Source: Ligustrum vulgare
Taxonomy: Eukaryota > Streptophyta > Magnoliopsida > Lamiales > Oleaceae
Direction: 5' to 3'
Assembly: GCA_963555705.1 (NCBI GenBank)
Contig: OY743171.1
Span: forward strand, 15,809,352-15,873,351
DNA: 64,000 nucleotides
Shown here: piece after piece, positions 32,901-44,707 of the stretch
Layout of the letters: each line of letters opens with the position of its first letter
Position numbering within the stretch: the first letter of the stretch is position 1
Position numbers and translations under genes: made by a program
The notes under the pieces: generated by a model
Database searches by the model: none
What the model was told of the DNA's origin: nothing
What the model saw: only the letters and a program-made list of their open reading frames with translations

Positions 32901-33287
32901 ACAATGCATTCCTTCGGGGCACTCTTATTGATGAAGTCTACATGGTTCAGCCTCTTGGATTTCTTGATTCTACTCATCCTGATCATGTTTACAAACTCCG
33001 CAAGGCAATTTATTGTCTTAAACAAGTGCCTCGTGCCTGGTATCTTGAATTGTGCCACTTTCTCCTTGCTCATGGGTTTGTGAATTGAACTATGGATATG
33101 AGTCTATTTATCTCCAAATCTCAGCTTGGCATAATTTATTTGTTAGTGTATGTTGATGATCTAATTATAACTGGCTCCTCTTCTACGCTTATTTAAAAGT
33201 GCATCAAGGACCTCTTAGCTGAGTTCTCCCTCAAGGATCTTGGTCACTTCTCTTTCTTTCTCGGCATTGAGGTTGTCCCAACATCTA
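29983..33287 (+). pseudogene. Decayed Ty1/copia gag-pol
   Basis: Domains follow in order through many shifts and stops: gag (LWIMQDQLLLNAIISSL, AWTTLANTYAKPSRS, YLQLIKGMANELAL, ILDGLP), protease (WIIDSGVTHHVTSD), pre-integrase (VWHHRLGHSS), integrase core (YYVVFIDHYSKYVWLYPL, TPQHNGFTES) and reverse transcriptase ([38 protein letters not shown]). The gag zinc knuckle is degraded, RNase H is absent and no LTR is identified. Pol stops abruptly at 33287, where Harbinger sequence takes over in frame. Confidence 0.88.
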
Positions 33288-33605
33288 CTGGGGACAAATT
33301 TTACGCAGTGGATTCTAGATTTGTTCACAGACGTGGTTTCCTCGGTCCATACAGGGGACCAAATGCGCAGTATCATATCCAAGAATTTCACAGAGCGTCG
33401 ACCTCACAGGAAGGACAACCAAGGAATCATGAAGAACTCTTCGACTACGTGCATTTGTCATGTAGAAATGTAGTGGAGCGATGTTTTGGAGTGTTGAAGA
33501 AAAGATTTATAATACTTCAACATATGCCTAAATATGAATATCAGACACAGATATCCATTATGTTGAAAACGATCACTGTTCACAACTTCATTCAAAAGAT
33601 CTGTT
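33288..33605 (+). pseudogene. PIF/Harbinger transposase C-terminal fragment
   Basis: The frame reads KFYAVDSRF, GFLGPYRGPNAQYHI, a Q/P-rich linker, LFDYVHLSCRNVVERCFGVL, KKRFIILQHMP and TVHNFIQ, ending in a stop next to the SINE cluster. This is the last third of a HARBI1-type DDE transposase, including the VIERxFGxLK block with its catalytic glutamate. The first two acidic residues are missing. It is joined in frame to the copia RT, so the junction is a chimera made by insertion, deletion or template switching. Confidence 0.85.
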
Positions 33606-34062
33606 GACGCCACCAGCCTCTGGGGTACTTACGGTTCGGCCAACACACGGATTGTCCACCGCATGGTGTGGATTTGTTCCACGTGAGGTGGACGCGTCCC
33701 CAGGGGGTTTCGAACCTTGGACATTTGGAATATATGAATTCCAAAGGCCTCCCTGGTAACCACAAAGGTCCAAGGTTCGAAACCCCCTAGGGACGCGTCC
33801 ATCTCGCGTGGAACAAATCCACACCATGCGGTGGACAATCCGTGTGTTGACTGAGCCGTAAGTACCCCAGAGGCTGGTGGTGTCAACATAAAAATGCACG
33901 TTTTTTATGTTGACGCCACCAGCCTCTGGGGTACTTACGGCTCGGTCAACACACGGATTGTCCACCGCATGGTGTGGATTTGTTCCACGCGAGATGGACG
34001 CGTCCCCAGGGGGTTTCGAACCTTGGACCTTTGGAATATATGAATTCCAAAGGCCTCCCTGG
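33604..34062. repeat. SINE-like repeats, family 1, three copies in alternating orientation
   Basis: Units of about 150 bases are arranged minus (33604-33760), plus (33766-33895), minus (33908-34062). Sense orientation has a Pol III B box (GGTTCGAAACC), then GACGCGTCC, TGGAACAAATCCACACCAT, GTGTGTTGGC and a tail GTCAACATAAAAA. The A box (TAGCTTAGTGG) is only present in the copy at 41374. Inverted neighbours could fold into long hairpins. Confidence 0.7.
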
Positions 34063-34077
34063 TAAAAAAGAGCCAAC

Positions 34078-37000
34078 CCGTTCACACAAGAAATCCTAGA
34101 TGAACCCCTTCCGAGAAGTTTCAAGTTGCCTAGTCTGCCGGAGTATGATGGAGCGTCTGACCCCAAAGAACACCTTGAACGCTTCGACAGTATGATGTTA
34201 CTTTACGGCTTCCCCGACGCCATAACCAGTCTAGTATTCCTAACTACTCTGAAAGGGAGTGCACAAACTTGGTTCTCTCAGTTACCCCCCAAGTCCATCT
34301 CTGGTTTTGAAAGCTTCTCCGATTGTTTCCTTAAAAATTTTGCTAGCAGCAAGAGGTATCGAAAAACAAGTGGACAATTAATGACAGTAAAACAAAAAAA
34401 GGGCGAGTCTCTCAGAAACTACATACAGCGCTACAACAAGGAAGCGTTGGAAGTCCCTAACCTTGATCCCAAGCTATCTGCAGCGATCCTGACAAATGGG
34501 TTGAGACAAGGGCGGTTTTTCATATCATTAACAAAGACTCCGCCGGTTGACATCACAGAGTTATTAGCCAGGGCTAAAAAATATATCAATGTCGAAGAAG
34601 CACAAAAGGCGAAAGAAGAAATTGAAAATCAGGCTAAGAGGAAGGATGTGAAAGAGCCAACCGGAGAAGATCGGAAGAAACAGAAAGTCCGGGATTCAAA
34701 TAGAGATTTTCGAGGCAAATATCAGAATTACACGCCCATCAACGCTTCATTACAAGAAGCTGTCATGTCGGTATCACACAAGGGCGTAGTCACATGGCCA
34801 AAACCAATAAGGGATGATGGGCGTCGCCCTGTCAACGATGCATATTGCTGGTTTCATAAGGGTCCAGGACATCGAACAGAGGATTGCTACCAAATGAAAG
34901 ACGAAGTTGAGCGCTTGATCAGATCGGGATATTTGGGAAAATTCATCATGAAGGAAAGAGATATGGAGGATAGAGGGCAACACGCCCCTCCCGAGCGGAG
35001 ATCACTTGACCGCAATGAACTTCAGAAAAACAATCCACAAGGAGGAGTTATTGCTGTCCTCTCAGGAGGACCTTCCTGCGAAGATAGTAGATCAGTAAGG
35101 AAGGCTTACCAACGAGACGTTCGCCAGAGGATTTCTGTATGGGACCGTATCGGTAACCCGGAAGTAATGCAAATAAGTGGCCAACAAGAGCAGTCAGTCA
35201 CTTTCAACGACGAGGACCTCATGGGAGTTAATTTCCCGCACAAAGATGCAATTGTTATATCAATGATGATAGCAAATTATGAGGTAAGGCGAACTTTAGT
35301 TGACACAGGCAGTTCTACGGATGTATTATTCTATCCAGCTTACAAAAAAATGGGATTGGATCCTAGACACCTGAGGACAGTGAGCACCCCTCTTGTCGGT
35401 TTCGGAGGAGGAATAGTCAGGGCCGAAGGAGTTATAGATTTGCTGGTATCTTTGGGAGAAGAACCACGAAGAAAAACAAAGATGGCAAGCTTCGTGGTAG
35501 TCAGAACTCCATCTCCGTACAATGCCATACTTGGAAGGCCAACGTTAAATCAATTCCAAGCCATCTCTTCTACCCTCCATTTGAAAGTAAAGTTCCCAAC
35601 ACCTCAAGGAGTAGGGGAGGTCAGGGGAGATCAAGCTGTAGCACGAACATGCTTCGTGACGGATATACAAAAAATGTTAGCATCGGAGAAGGAGCCTACA
35701 CCCCAGGGGAACTCTGAAAGGAGAGACAAGGAGGCACGATTTACAGTAGCGTCGGATGAAGTGTTAAAAGTTCTGGCCTTAGAAAAAAATGATGAGACCA
35801 AAAGTACAAGAATTGGTGGCCACCTCGGTACAGAGATGGAACAGAAATTGAGCGCTTTCTTGATTGAGAACCGGGAAATTTTTGCATGGAAACCTACAGA
35901 CATACCGGGCATCGATCCCTCCATCGCCTGCCACCATCTACAAGCGGATCCAGAGATAAGACCGAAGAAGCAGAAAAAAAGGTTCATGGGGGCAGAAAAA
36001 TCAAAAATTGCAGAGCAAGAAGTGGACAAACTCTTAGAGGCTGGGTACATTTGCGAAGTCAAGTACCCAGAGTGGTTAGCAAACATTGTACTGGTACCGA
36101 AAGCTAACGGTTCATGGAGGATGTGTGTTGACTTCACCGACTTGAACAAGGCTTTCCCAAAGGATCCGTTTCCGCTCCCTAGAATCGACCTACTTGTGGA
36201 CTCGACATCAAGATGTGAATGGTTGAGTTTTATGGACGCTTTTGCAGGGTATAATCAAATCCGAATGGCTCCAGAAGACGAAGAGAAAACTAGCTTCGTA
36301 ACTGATAGCAGAATCTATTGCTATCGCCTAATGCCGTTTGGATTGAAAAACGCGGGAGCCACTTACCAGAGGTTGGTGAACCAAATGTTCAAGGGGTTAA
36401 TAGGGAAGAGCATGGAAGTATATGTCGACGATATGTTGGTAAAAACTCATAAAGGGGGGTGCCACATACATGATCTACAGCAAGCTATTGAAGTCATGAA
36501 AACATTTGGGATGAAGCTTAACCCTGCCAAATGCACCTTTGGAGTACGCTCTGGAAAATTCCTAGGATATATGGTATCCGAACGAGGTATAGAAATCAAC
36601 CCAGACAAGATAAGGGCTATACAAGAGATGACAGCCCCTCGCAACATACAAGAGATCCAGAGGCTCACTGGAAGAATAGCAGCACTCAACCGATTTCTAT
36701 CCCGTGCAGCCGAAAAAGGTATGCCTTTTTTTAAAATCTTGCGAAAGTCAAAAAATTTTGAATGGACAAGTGAATGCAGTGAAGCTCTTGAGAAACTTAA
36801 ATACCATTTATCATCACCTCCCTTGCTAACAAAACCAAATGAAGGGGACCATTTGTACATCTATTTAGCAGTGTCAGAAGAAGCAGTTAGTTCAGTGCTG
36901 GTGAAAGAAGAAGGGAAGGCACAGAAACCCATATACTACGTGAGCAAAATGTTACATGGAGCTGAAGTAAGATACACCACAACAGAGAAGGTAGCATTGG

Positions 37001-37314
37001 CCCTTATCACAACGGCCAGAAAACTTCGTCCATACTTGCAATCGCACCAAGTGACAGTCCTAACCGACCAACCTCTACTGCAAACATTGGCTAAACCGGA
37101 TGTTTCAGGAAGGATGCTCAAATGGTCAATTGAATTGGGAGACTATGGGTTGGACTATAAACCGCGACCAGCTATAAAAGGACAGGCACTTGCAGATTTT
37201 ATAGTGGAATGCACGCACGGGGAAAATCAACCGGAACAACCTATTGAGCCAGAGTGGACAATACATGTTGATGGATCATCATCACTACAGGGGGCGGGAG
37301 CAGGTCTGTTCTGA
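34078..37314 (+). pseudogene. Tat gag-protease-RT-RNase H polyprotein
   Basis: From the ATG at 34126 the frame is open for 1062 codons, and it extends upstream to at least 34078 (FTQEILDEPLPRSFKLPS) where the SINE cuts it. Order: gag (HLERFDSMM, TWFSQLP, SGQLMTVKQ), a zinc-knuckle-like CWFHKGPGHRTEDC near residue 242, protease VDTGSSTDVLFY near 391, RT ([49 protein letters not shown] near 765), first RNase H (TDQPLLQTL near 978), and the start of the archaeal-type RNase H (WTIHVDGSSS). A one-base loss near 37308 shifts the frame and ends the ORF. Confidence 0.9.
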
Positions 37315-37922
37315 AAGATCCAACAGGATATATCCACAACTTTGCCCTTAGCTTCCAATTTTCAGCGTCCAACAATGAAGCTGAGTATGAAGCACTACTG
37401 GTCAGAATCAGAATGGCGGTTCAGGTAGGAGCCCGAAAGATCATTGCATATAGTGACTCCCAGTTAGTGGTGAAGCAGGTCAATGGAGAAGACGAAGCGC
37501 GCGATAACATGATGCGATTATATTTGCAGAAAGTAAAAGAAGAGTGTTCCAGACTCATATCATTCACTATTGTGCAAATCCCTCGAGAGGAGAATTTTGA
37601 AGCTGATGCTTTATCGGAATTAGGAAACTCCGCTCAATTACAGGATGGTGCCACCGTAGTTCTGCAGCAGCTCCGAAGTAGAAGTGTAGAAGAAACCCTG
37701 GTGGTGGCAAGTCAACAAGAAGAGAAATGTTGGAAGAATGATATAATTGACTACTTAACAGGAAACTATGTAGCAACTACAAAAGAAGAGATGAGAGTGA
37801 TAGCAAAGAAAAGTGCCAGGTACACCATGATTCAAGATGAACTTTACAGGCGCTCATTCACCCAACCTCTGCTGAAGTGCTTAAGCCCAAATGAAGCGGA
37901 TTACATTTTGAGAGAAGTACAT
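37308..37922 (+). pseudogene. Archaeal-type RNase H and integrase linker of the Tat element
   Basis: After the frameshift the domain continues as VLKDPTGYIHNFAL, SNNEAEYEALL, SDSQLVVKQVNGE and PREENFEADALSELGN. The extra RNase H is the hallmark of the Tat lineage. The frame then runs to a TAA after LREVH at 37923, probably a mutated GAA since the next residues (GICGGHVGGRTLA) continue the normal sequence in the same frame. Confidence 0.87.
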
Positions 37923-37925
37923 TAA

Positions 37926-38959
37926 GGCATTTGTGGTGGACACGTAGGAGGAAGGACTCTTGCTGCAAAAATACTGAGGCAGGGGTATTACTGGCCAACT
38001 ATGAAGTTAGACGCAGAAGAGATAGTGAGAAAATGCAAATCTTGTCAATTTCATGGAAACATTCATCACCAACCCGCAGCTCCTCTCCAACCGATTGCAA
38101 GTCCTTGCCCCTTTGATCAATGGGGAATAGATATCCTAGGGCCATTCCCGCCTGCCCCAGGACAGCGCACATTCCTGATAGTAGCCATCGATTATTTTAC
38201 CAAATGGGTGGAGGCAGAAGCAGTAACTAAGATCTCTGAGCATGAGGTAAAGAAATTCCTGTGGAAAAACATTGTCAGTCGTTTTGGGATACCGAGGGCA
38301 TTGATATCAGAAAACGGGCGACAATTTCAAGGATCTGGACTTAAAAGGTGGTGTGAAGAGTTCCAAATCAAACAATTCTTTACCTCTGTTAGTCACCCTC
38401 AATCAAACGGACAGGCCGAAGCAGCGAACAAGAACATACTCCGCGCATTAAAGAGAGGAGTTGAAGGCTCGAAAGGAAGATGGCCAGATGAGCTTCCGGG
38501 GATTTTGTGGGCATACCGCACCACACCAAGGACAGCCACGGGGGAAACACCTTTTTCCCTAACCTATGGAAGTGAAGCGGTTGTTCCAATGGAGATAGGA
38601 GTCCCAAGCTTGAGGGTACAATATTACGACCCAACAATGAATGAAGAGATGGCTGAGGAAAACCTAGATTTGCTGGAAGAAAAAAGAACGAAGCCGAGCT
38701 AAGAGCAGCAGCATACCGTCAGCAAATGGTGAGGTATTACGATCGAAAGGTCCAACCAAGAGCCTTTCAAAGTGGGGAGCTGGTACTGAGAAGAGCTGAT
38801 GCAATAGGACACGCGATTGGGAAACTGGATGCGAAGTGGGAAGGACCCTACAAAGTGCTAAGGATGGTCAAACATGGTACCTATGAACTCGAGGACCTAA
38901 GTGGCAAAAAGCTGGCCTGGCCGTGGAATATCCAAAATTTAAAGAAGTATTATCAGTAG
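37926..38959 (+). pseudogene. Tat integrase
   Basis: Zinc region (RQGYYWPTM, CKSCQFHGN), core with the first aspartate (WGIDILGPFPP), then LISENGRQF in place of the usual SDNG, so the second catalytic aspartate is glutamate (GAA codon near 38310), then HPQSNGQAEAANK with the catalytic glutamate region, YRTTPRTATGETPF and the C-terminal GPYKVLRMV. A second frameshift near 38690-38700 separates the last 85 residues (ending KKYYQ at 38959). Enzyme activity is unlikely. Confidence 0.88.
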
Positions 38960-39077
38960 TTTTCATTTTGAATGCTTTATTTTCCGGAGGCAATAAATAT
39001 GGATTCTCTATATCACACCCAAGGGGCTGAACTTAGCAAAACAACTAGCTCAACACGCTTGACAAAAGCACGTAAAC

Positions 39078-39480
39078 GGCCGACCACAATAAATAACTGG
39101 GTCAAACGGCCACTCAAAAATTCAAAAAAGACGGACCACAGTAAATAACTGGGTCAAACGATCACTCAAAAATTCAAAACGGCCGACCACAGTAAATAAC
39201 TGGGTCAAACGGCCACTCAAAAATTCAAAACGGCTGACCACAGTAAATAACTGGGTCAAACGGCCACTCAAAAATTCAAAAACAGCCGACCACAGTAAAT
39301 AACTGGGTCAAACGGCCACTCAAAAATTCAAAACGGCCGACCTCAGTAAATAACTGGGTCAAACGGCAACTCAAAAATTCAAAACGGCCGACCTCAGTAA
39401 ATAACTGGGTCGAACGGCCACTCAAAAATTCAAACGGCCAACCACAGTAAATTACTCGGTCACATAGGCCACTCAAGAAT
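39078..39480. repeat. Tandem repeats, about 52-bp unit, 7-8 copies
   Basis: The unit contains CGGCCGACCACAGTAAATAA, then CTGGGTCAAACGGCCACTC and AAAAATTCAAAA. Copies decay towards the right (up to about 39560). Such satellite-like blocks between integrase and 3' LTR are common in Tat elements. Confidence 0.9.
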
Positions 39481-39868
39481 GTAAACGACCAAGTACGGTA
39501 AAATATTGGATCACTACTGCCATTCAAAAATGCAAGATTACTGGGTCATTATATCCGTCCAGCATTAAACGATCCCAAATTAAGTACAATCACCAAAACA
39601 CAAAGGATCGAAAATGTTAGATTAATACTGCCATTTAAAATGCGATATAGTTAAAATCCGAGTCATTCGATGCTAAAAGATACCTAAGATACTGATTTCA
39701 TACGCCTATAATTCATGGCCGCAATCCGACAAAAAGGCGAGCCAAGTCCCTGGTACGCCCCAAATGGGGGCAACAATACCTTCGAGAGACAACTATAAGT
39801 AAAATCTTGAACTTTAGGATACATGCCGCAAAAGACAAAATGAAAACTACAATTCAACCGAGGCCGGG

Positions 39869-41231
39869 TCAATCCTCCATATTTCCACCATCAGACCTTT
39901 CCTCTTCCGCGCCGACTGGCTCACCGTCAAATTCTTCAACACGCAAGAAATCCCAATCTCCCTCTCTTTTCTTCGAAAGCTGCCTCTTACAAGCTTCGAA
40001 ACCGTTAGTATATTGAGCGGACGACGCCTCAACTATCCCCTCAAAATAATCAGGGGATGTCTTGTACACCTTAACAGCATCATCCACGAAGGACTGGAAC
40101 TCACCCGACTCACGGTATGAAGATAAAGCACGAGACACCTCAGCTTGCATTTCCAGTTCATGCGTGGCAGCCTGAGAATGGAGCTCAGACACCTCCTGCT
40201 CCAACCTTTTCTCCCTCGACTTAGTATCCTCCAACTTCTTCAGCAGCTTCTGAACCCGCTCGTCGCTATTCATCAAACTATTCGTTTGGCGGGCTAAGGT
40301 ATCGTGCATCAAGTTAGCGCCCAAAACCACCTAAAATGAACGAATAAACTGTAAATAAATAAATAAGACATCAGCGGAGAAGATTCATGCACGCATCATA
40401 CCTTGGATAAGTCGTGGTAAAAGGTTGAAACCATGTTCTCGGATGCCCAGTCCCTTACAATCTCCATGTCCTTGTCCAAAGAGAGGCCTTGAAGGAGCGC
40501 CATTGCAGTAGCAGGGCTCTCCAAATCAGAGTCGGTAGAATGCACAGTCCAATTAGGTATGAACTTCCCATGAAAATGCTGAGTGCCCTGGGGTAAATCA
40601 GAACTCCCGCCGACCTTAGTAGGAGCAGTGATGCTTTGGTAAATTGGGGGTAAACCAGACTTGTCAATAACCGAAGATGAAGACTTGGATTTTTGACGGG
40701 AGTTGCGCGACCCATCGTCGACTGCACGACTAGAGGAAGAACCGAAATTTCCACTTACAATCCTCCTCTTCATAGCCTTCGTTAATTGTGCCTGATCCAT
40801 GAGGGCAACTGCAAAAGCCACGAAGAATAAAGAATGGACGTTAGCCAAAAGAGAGGTGCAATGGTAAGTGACACAAATCAAAAAATACCAAACATCAAAC
40901 TAAAAATACCCAGAGTTAAGCTAGGATCTATCCTATCGGGAGAACTCATTCCCGCTAAAGACAATGTGGCCTCAGTAACTACTTCTGAATACTTGAACAA
41001 CTGAAGACTTAGGAAGTCCGTGAAGTGCTCTATACGGGGATCAGTGAACCTAAAAGACTTGAACTTTGCTACATTTTCACTCCAATCCTCCAAGAACGGC
41101 CAATTCACGGCTTTGACAAAGAAGAATTCGGGTTTCCAATCATGATGTGTGCTAGGAAACTTCGTTAAGAACTGCCTACCTGGTCTAGCTGAAAAATAGT
41201 AAAAACCCACGGCGTTTTTCTTAATGAAAAC
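39869..41231 (-). CDS. Antisense accessory gene of the Tat element, three exons
   Basis: Exons 41231-40910, 40808-40402 and 40330-39869 join with GT-AG borders in phase (donors GG/GTATTT and AAG/GTATGA, acceptors TTGCAG and TTTTAG). Exon 1 carries YYFSARPG, LTKFPSTHHDWK and FFFVKAVNWPF, which resemble the domain annotated as putative gypsy-type transposon (Transposase_28). Exon 2 is serine-rich with RNSRQKSKSSSS. Exon 3 is a predicted coiled coil (LLKKLEDTKSREKRLEQEV) with an acidic tail. Antisense extra ORFs are known in Tat-lineage elements; their job is unknown. All joined exons are open; only the N-terminus is lost to the SINE at 41231. A related exon lies at 1-64. Confidence 0.7.
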
Positions 41232-41542
41232 TAAACGGTGGACAATCTGTGTGTTGGCCGAGCCGTAAGTAGCCATGAGCCTGGTGGCTTCAACATATAA
41301 ACGCGCATTTTTTATGTTGACGCCACTAGCCTCTGGGGTACTTACGGCTCGGCCAACACACGGATTGTCCACTTAGCTTAGTGGTTACCAGGGAGGCCTT
41401 TGGAATTCATATATTCCAAAGGTCCAAGGTTCGAAACCCCCTGGGGACGCGTCCACCTCGCGTGGAACAAATCCACACCATGCGGTGGACAATCCGTGTG
41501 TTGGCCAAGCCGTAAGTATCCCAGAGGCTGGTGGCGTCAACA
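41232..41542. repeat. SINE-like repeats, family 1, second cluster
   Basis: Three pieces: plus (41232-41297, 3' part), minus (41308-41372, 3' part), plus (41373-41542, nearly full). The last has an A box (TAGCTTAGTGG at 41374-41384), 43 bases later a B box (GGTTCGAAACC), and the tail GTCAACAT. A/B spacing fits an internal Pol III promoter derived from a tRNA. Confidence 0.7.
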
Positions 41543-41554
41543 TCTAGGATAGCT

Positions 41555-42140
41555 AGTGAGCTGAATATAGAGAAAGGAAAGTTAGAAGTCCAAATTAGGA
41601 ACCTGTTGAGTGATCTTGAGCATAACAAGGTGCAATTCCTTGCATTTTCTAGTAGTTCTGACAAGTTAGACAATATTCTAGGAATGAGCAAGCCTGCTGG
41701 TAGTAGGGATGGTCTAGGCTTTAACAAAAATACTGCTAGTACTTCTAAGACCTTGTTTATGCCTGGTAATGACAAGCCTAAATATGTGCCTAACCATAAA
41801 TGTAGGACCCTTTGATCTAGGAATATACATCAGCATTCCTAAAACAGTGGTCCTAGGTTTGTACCTATATGCTTTAATTGCGACGAGTTAGGTCATATAT
41901 GCCCTAGATGTCATCATTTCCTGAACAGACAGATAAACATGTGGTCTAATAGGAATAATAATCAAGATTCTGTTAGTCATGTTAGATTTCTTGATGATCA
42001 AGTTATTAGGTTTACCAAATTTGTGACACAAATGTCAGGTAGGTTATATCCTGCTAAGGAACGGATGAAAAATGGTGATCATGGAAATTTGATCATCGAT
42101 CAAAATGTCCTTAAAGGTAAGAACCTAGTCATACCTAACT
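41555..42140 (+). pseudogene. Copia gag fragment (SIRE-like)
   Basis: LNIEKGKLEVQIRNLLSDLE, LDNILGMSKPAGSRDGLGF and YVPNHKCRTL, then a stop, then a zinc knuckle CFNCDELGHICPRC and RFLDDQVIR. A coiled-coil end of gag followed by the knuckle is the SIRE/Maximus copia layout. No pol follows. Confidence 0.7.
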
Positions 42141-44700
42141 AACAAGGTATTGTTTGATTGATGCATGCATTCTATTTGCTTTTCTGCTTTCTAGATAGTT
42201 ATTTCTTGCATTCCCACTTTTATTTTGTTTAGTTTAGCACATGCATATTTAAAATTTTTTTTTTCTTTTTTTTGAAGAATTCATATTGTTATACAAAAAT
42301 CATGAAAAAAAAAATTGAAATCTGAAAAGCACAAAAAACATTAAAAATTGAAAAAGTGGTTTTTGGCTCTGTTTTGAGATAGCACTTTGGATTTGCTAGA
42401 GAGTTCATCTATTTGTTTTATTTGATTATTTTCTACAACATGAAATTCAACTTAAGTAAACTAGTGTATTGTGACCATGTTTATGTTTGTTTGATGAACT
42501 GTAGCATAATTCTCATTGCTTGTTTAGGCTATTGTGGAGTACTTAGTATAGGTGTCTTTGTTAACTTATTTTAAGTTATATTAATTGGGATTTTCTATTT
42601 TCCTACATGTTTTTAATTTAATAAATTTAGTTTATTACTAAATATTTTTATTTAGTAATTTATTAAGTTTGATTAAATTACTTAAACATTTCTTGGACGT
42701 AAATTGTCTTTATCTCCTATATATTGTGATAATATTTGTTTCTTATCTTCTATGATAATGATCAAGAAATATTGTGATAATATTATGGAGATAATGTTTG
42801 TTGGTTATCTTATATGATAAGTATTGTGATAATGGTAGAAGTCTATCACTTATCTTTTGTGATAAGAATTGTAATAATATTTTACTTGGCTTGAAATTAT
42901 ATCTTTATCACTTATAAGTATTTTGATTAGATTTTAAGTCTTGTTAAAATATTCTGATTGGCCGAGTATATTTGATCACAATCTCGAAAATATGTTGGTA
43001 ATATTCTTGATAATATGTTGTGATTATTCTTGATACGCAAGCTTATCCAAGATATGGTAAGTATCTTCTTGATATGGTCAAGAATATTTCATTCTTATCT
43101 TTGCATATGGTAAGATGTGTTGGACGAAAATCTATGTAGGGAAATTCTTGATAAGGGCCGAAAATATGAAGTCCATATTTATGTTAATCACGTGATTGAT
43201 TAACTTATGGTAAGATTTTACATGATTTATCTATATCTTGGTTATGGTAAGATTTAGTTAAGAATATTTATCTTACCTTTTATTAATTATCTCTACCTTG
43301 TCTTGCAGGTTTTAGAGATCTTGTGCAATAAGGAAACTTGGGAACCAAGTAAACCTAATTGCACTATAAAGAGAAGAAATATGGGACGTGTTTTACGTGA
43401 CGTGAAAATCCAAAAAATCTTGTGGAGCTCTACAAAAATACACGTCCACCTTAAAAATATTGAAGTTAATTTTCGTGTGTGCACAAATACAAAAAGCTTC
43501 AATTGTGTTGTGACTTCAATACTCCGGGAGGAGGATTTAATCACTTAGAGAAGGAAAGTATTTCAGCGTGAAGATCAAACGGGAGGTTTGGATCGTGTTC
43601 GAACGGGAGTTCGAGGTTGATGAAAAGGTGTTGCAGATTCAAAGAAAACTACTGAAGAGTGGTGGGATGCCATCTCGTATTACATGCCACAGAAGGATCA
43701 GGGAGTGATCTATTTCTTGGATGTTTGATAAAGACTATGCGTAGATTTATCCTGTAGTTTAGATTGATCTGTATAAACTCTTTCCTTATATAGTTATTTG
43801 TTTTTGTTCGCAGGATGCGAACCGTGAGTTTTCCCTGTTAGGGTTTTTCCCACGTTAAGCTCAAATTATTGTGTTCTTGTTCATTTATAATTCCGCACAA
43901 TTCATTCTGATTGTTTACGTTTTACTATCCAGATGAATCTGCCTAAGCAAGATTCATCTGGTTCTGCGCTAAATAGAACTTAACAATTTACTGTTAACTG
44001 GTTACTGTCTAGACTAGTCTGTTTATAAAATTTAGACAACCTCAAATTCTCAGTCTTCATATACCATCTACACTGCACACACTATGATTTTGTAATTGGG
44101 ACTTAACCGCGTGTGTGAGATTTGGAATAACAGTCACTTGTTGGTAAGATGACTTTGAACATGGATTAGCCAATTTTAGTAGACCTATGCTCCATTTAAT
44201 CCCATTGTAATAAAATTGCTCAATATCTTAATGTTCTTTGTCGGATCCTATTTGACTTGAGCGATTAAGCATGTGGGGTACTTCATCACTTGTTGCCTAT
44301 GATCAACCGACTTAGGTTAATCGGCTTAAAGCTCGCCATATGAGTTATCTTTGTCATTTAATGAGGATAACTTGTACTTGAGATGAAAAATAATGAGTGT
44401 TTAATTTTTTTTTTTTAAATTCTGATTAAAGTATATGCTTATAGTAAGGGGAGTTTGAAATATACTTGCAAATGGTTTCATTTTTAATGTCCTATTTTGC
44501 ATTATTATGGTTTGACTTTCATAAGTATGAAAATAAGTTTATTAGCAATTATGTTTAGCATGTTCTTTCATTTATAGTTCCATTTGCTAAGGATTGGTGT
44601 CACATTACACACGAGTCACTTATAATATTTATTCCATTTTAACTTTAGTATGTGGGAAGAGCTTACTTTCATTGACTATACTTATGCATGCTATCAACTG
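42141..44700. other. Decayed AT-rich repeat sequence, no gene
   Basis: Contains GATAA/TTGTGATAAT-rich low-complexity sequence at 42700-43080 and a region at 43300-43900 that looks like the end of a copia LTR (GTTAGGGTTTTTCCCACGTT near 43840). At 44300-44355 lies one of three copies of a dispersed word set (CTTAAAGCTCGCCATATGAG) also found at 54245 and 54509. Confidence 0.45.
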
Positions 44701-44707
44701 CATTTTT

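Larger units (their letters stand above)
34063..41231 (+). mobile_element. Tat-lineage Ty3/gypsy retrotransposon, internal region only
   Basis: Contains gag, protease, RT, RNase H, a second archaeal-type RNase H, integrase, a tandem-repeat block and an antisense spliced gene, the layout of plant Tat elements (Retand/Ogre group). Both ends are cut by family 1 SINE-like repeats: gag lacks its N-terminus at 34063 and the antisense gene lacks its start at 41231. No LTR, PBS or polypurine tract is present. Confidence 0.85.

Noticed and set aside
33588..34166. 192-aa minus-strand ORF with internal repeats
   Set aside because: It is a translation through the three inverted SINE-like units plus the truncated gag start. 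The repeated peptide phrases come from the repeated DNA.
39276..39527. 83-aa repetitive minus-strand ORF
   Set aside because: A translation of the 52-bp tandem repeats of the Tat element.
41374..41445. Possible tRNA gene from A and B boxes
   Set aside because: The boxes have the right order and spacing, but no cloverleaf acceptor stem or anticodon arm could be paired and the unit is repeated; a SINE head fits better. The same applies to the boxes at 62860-63260.
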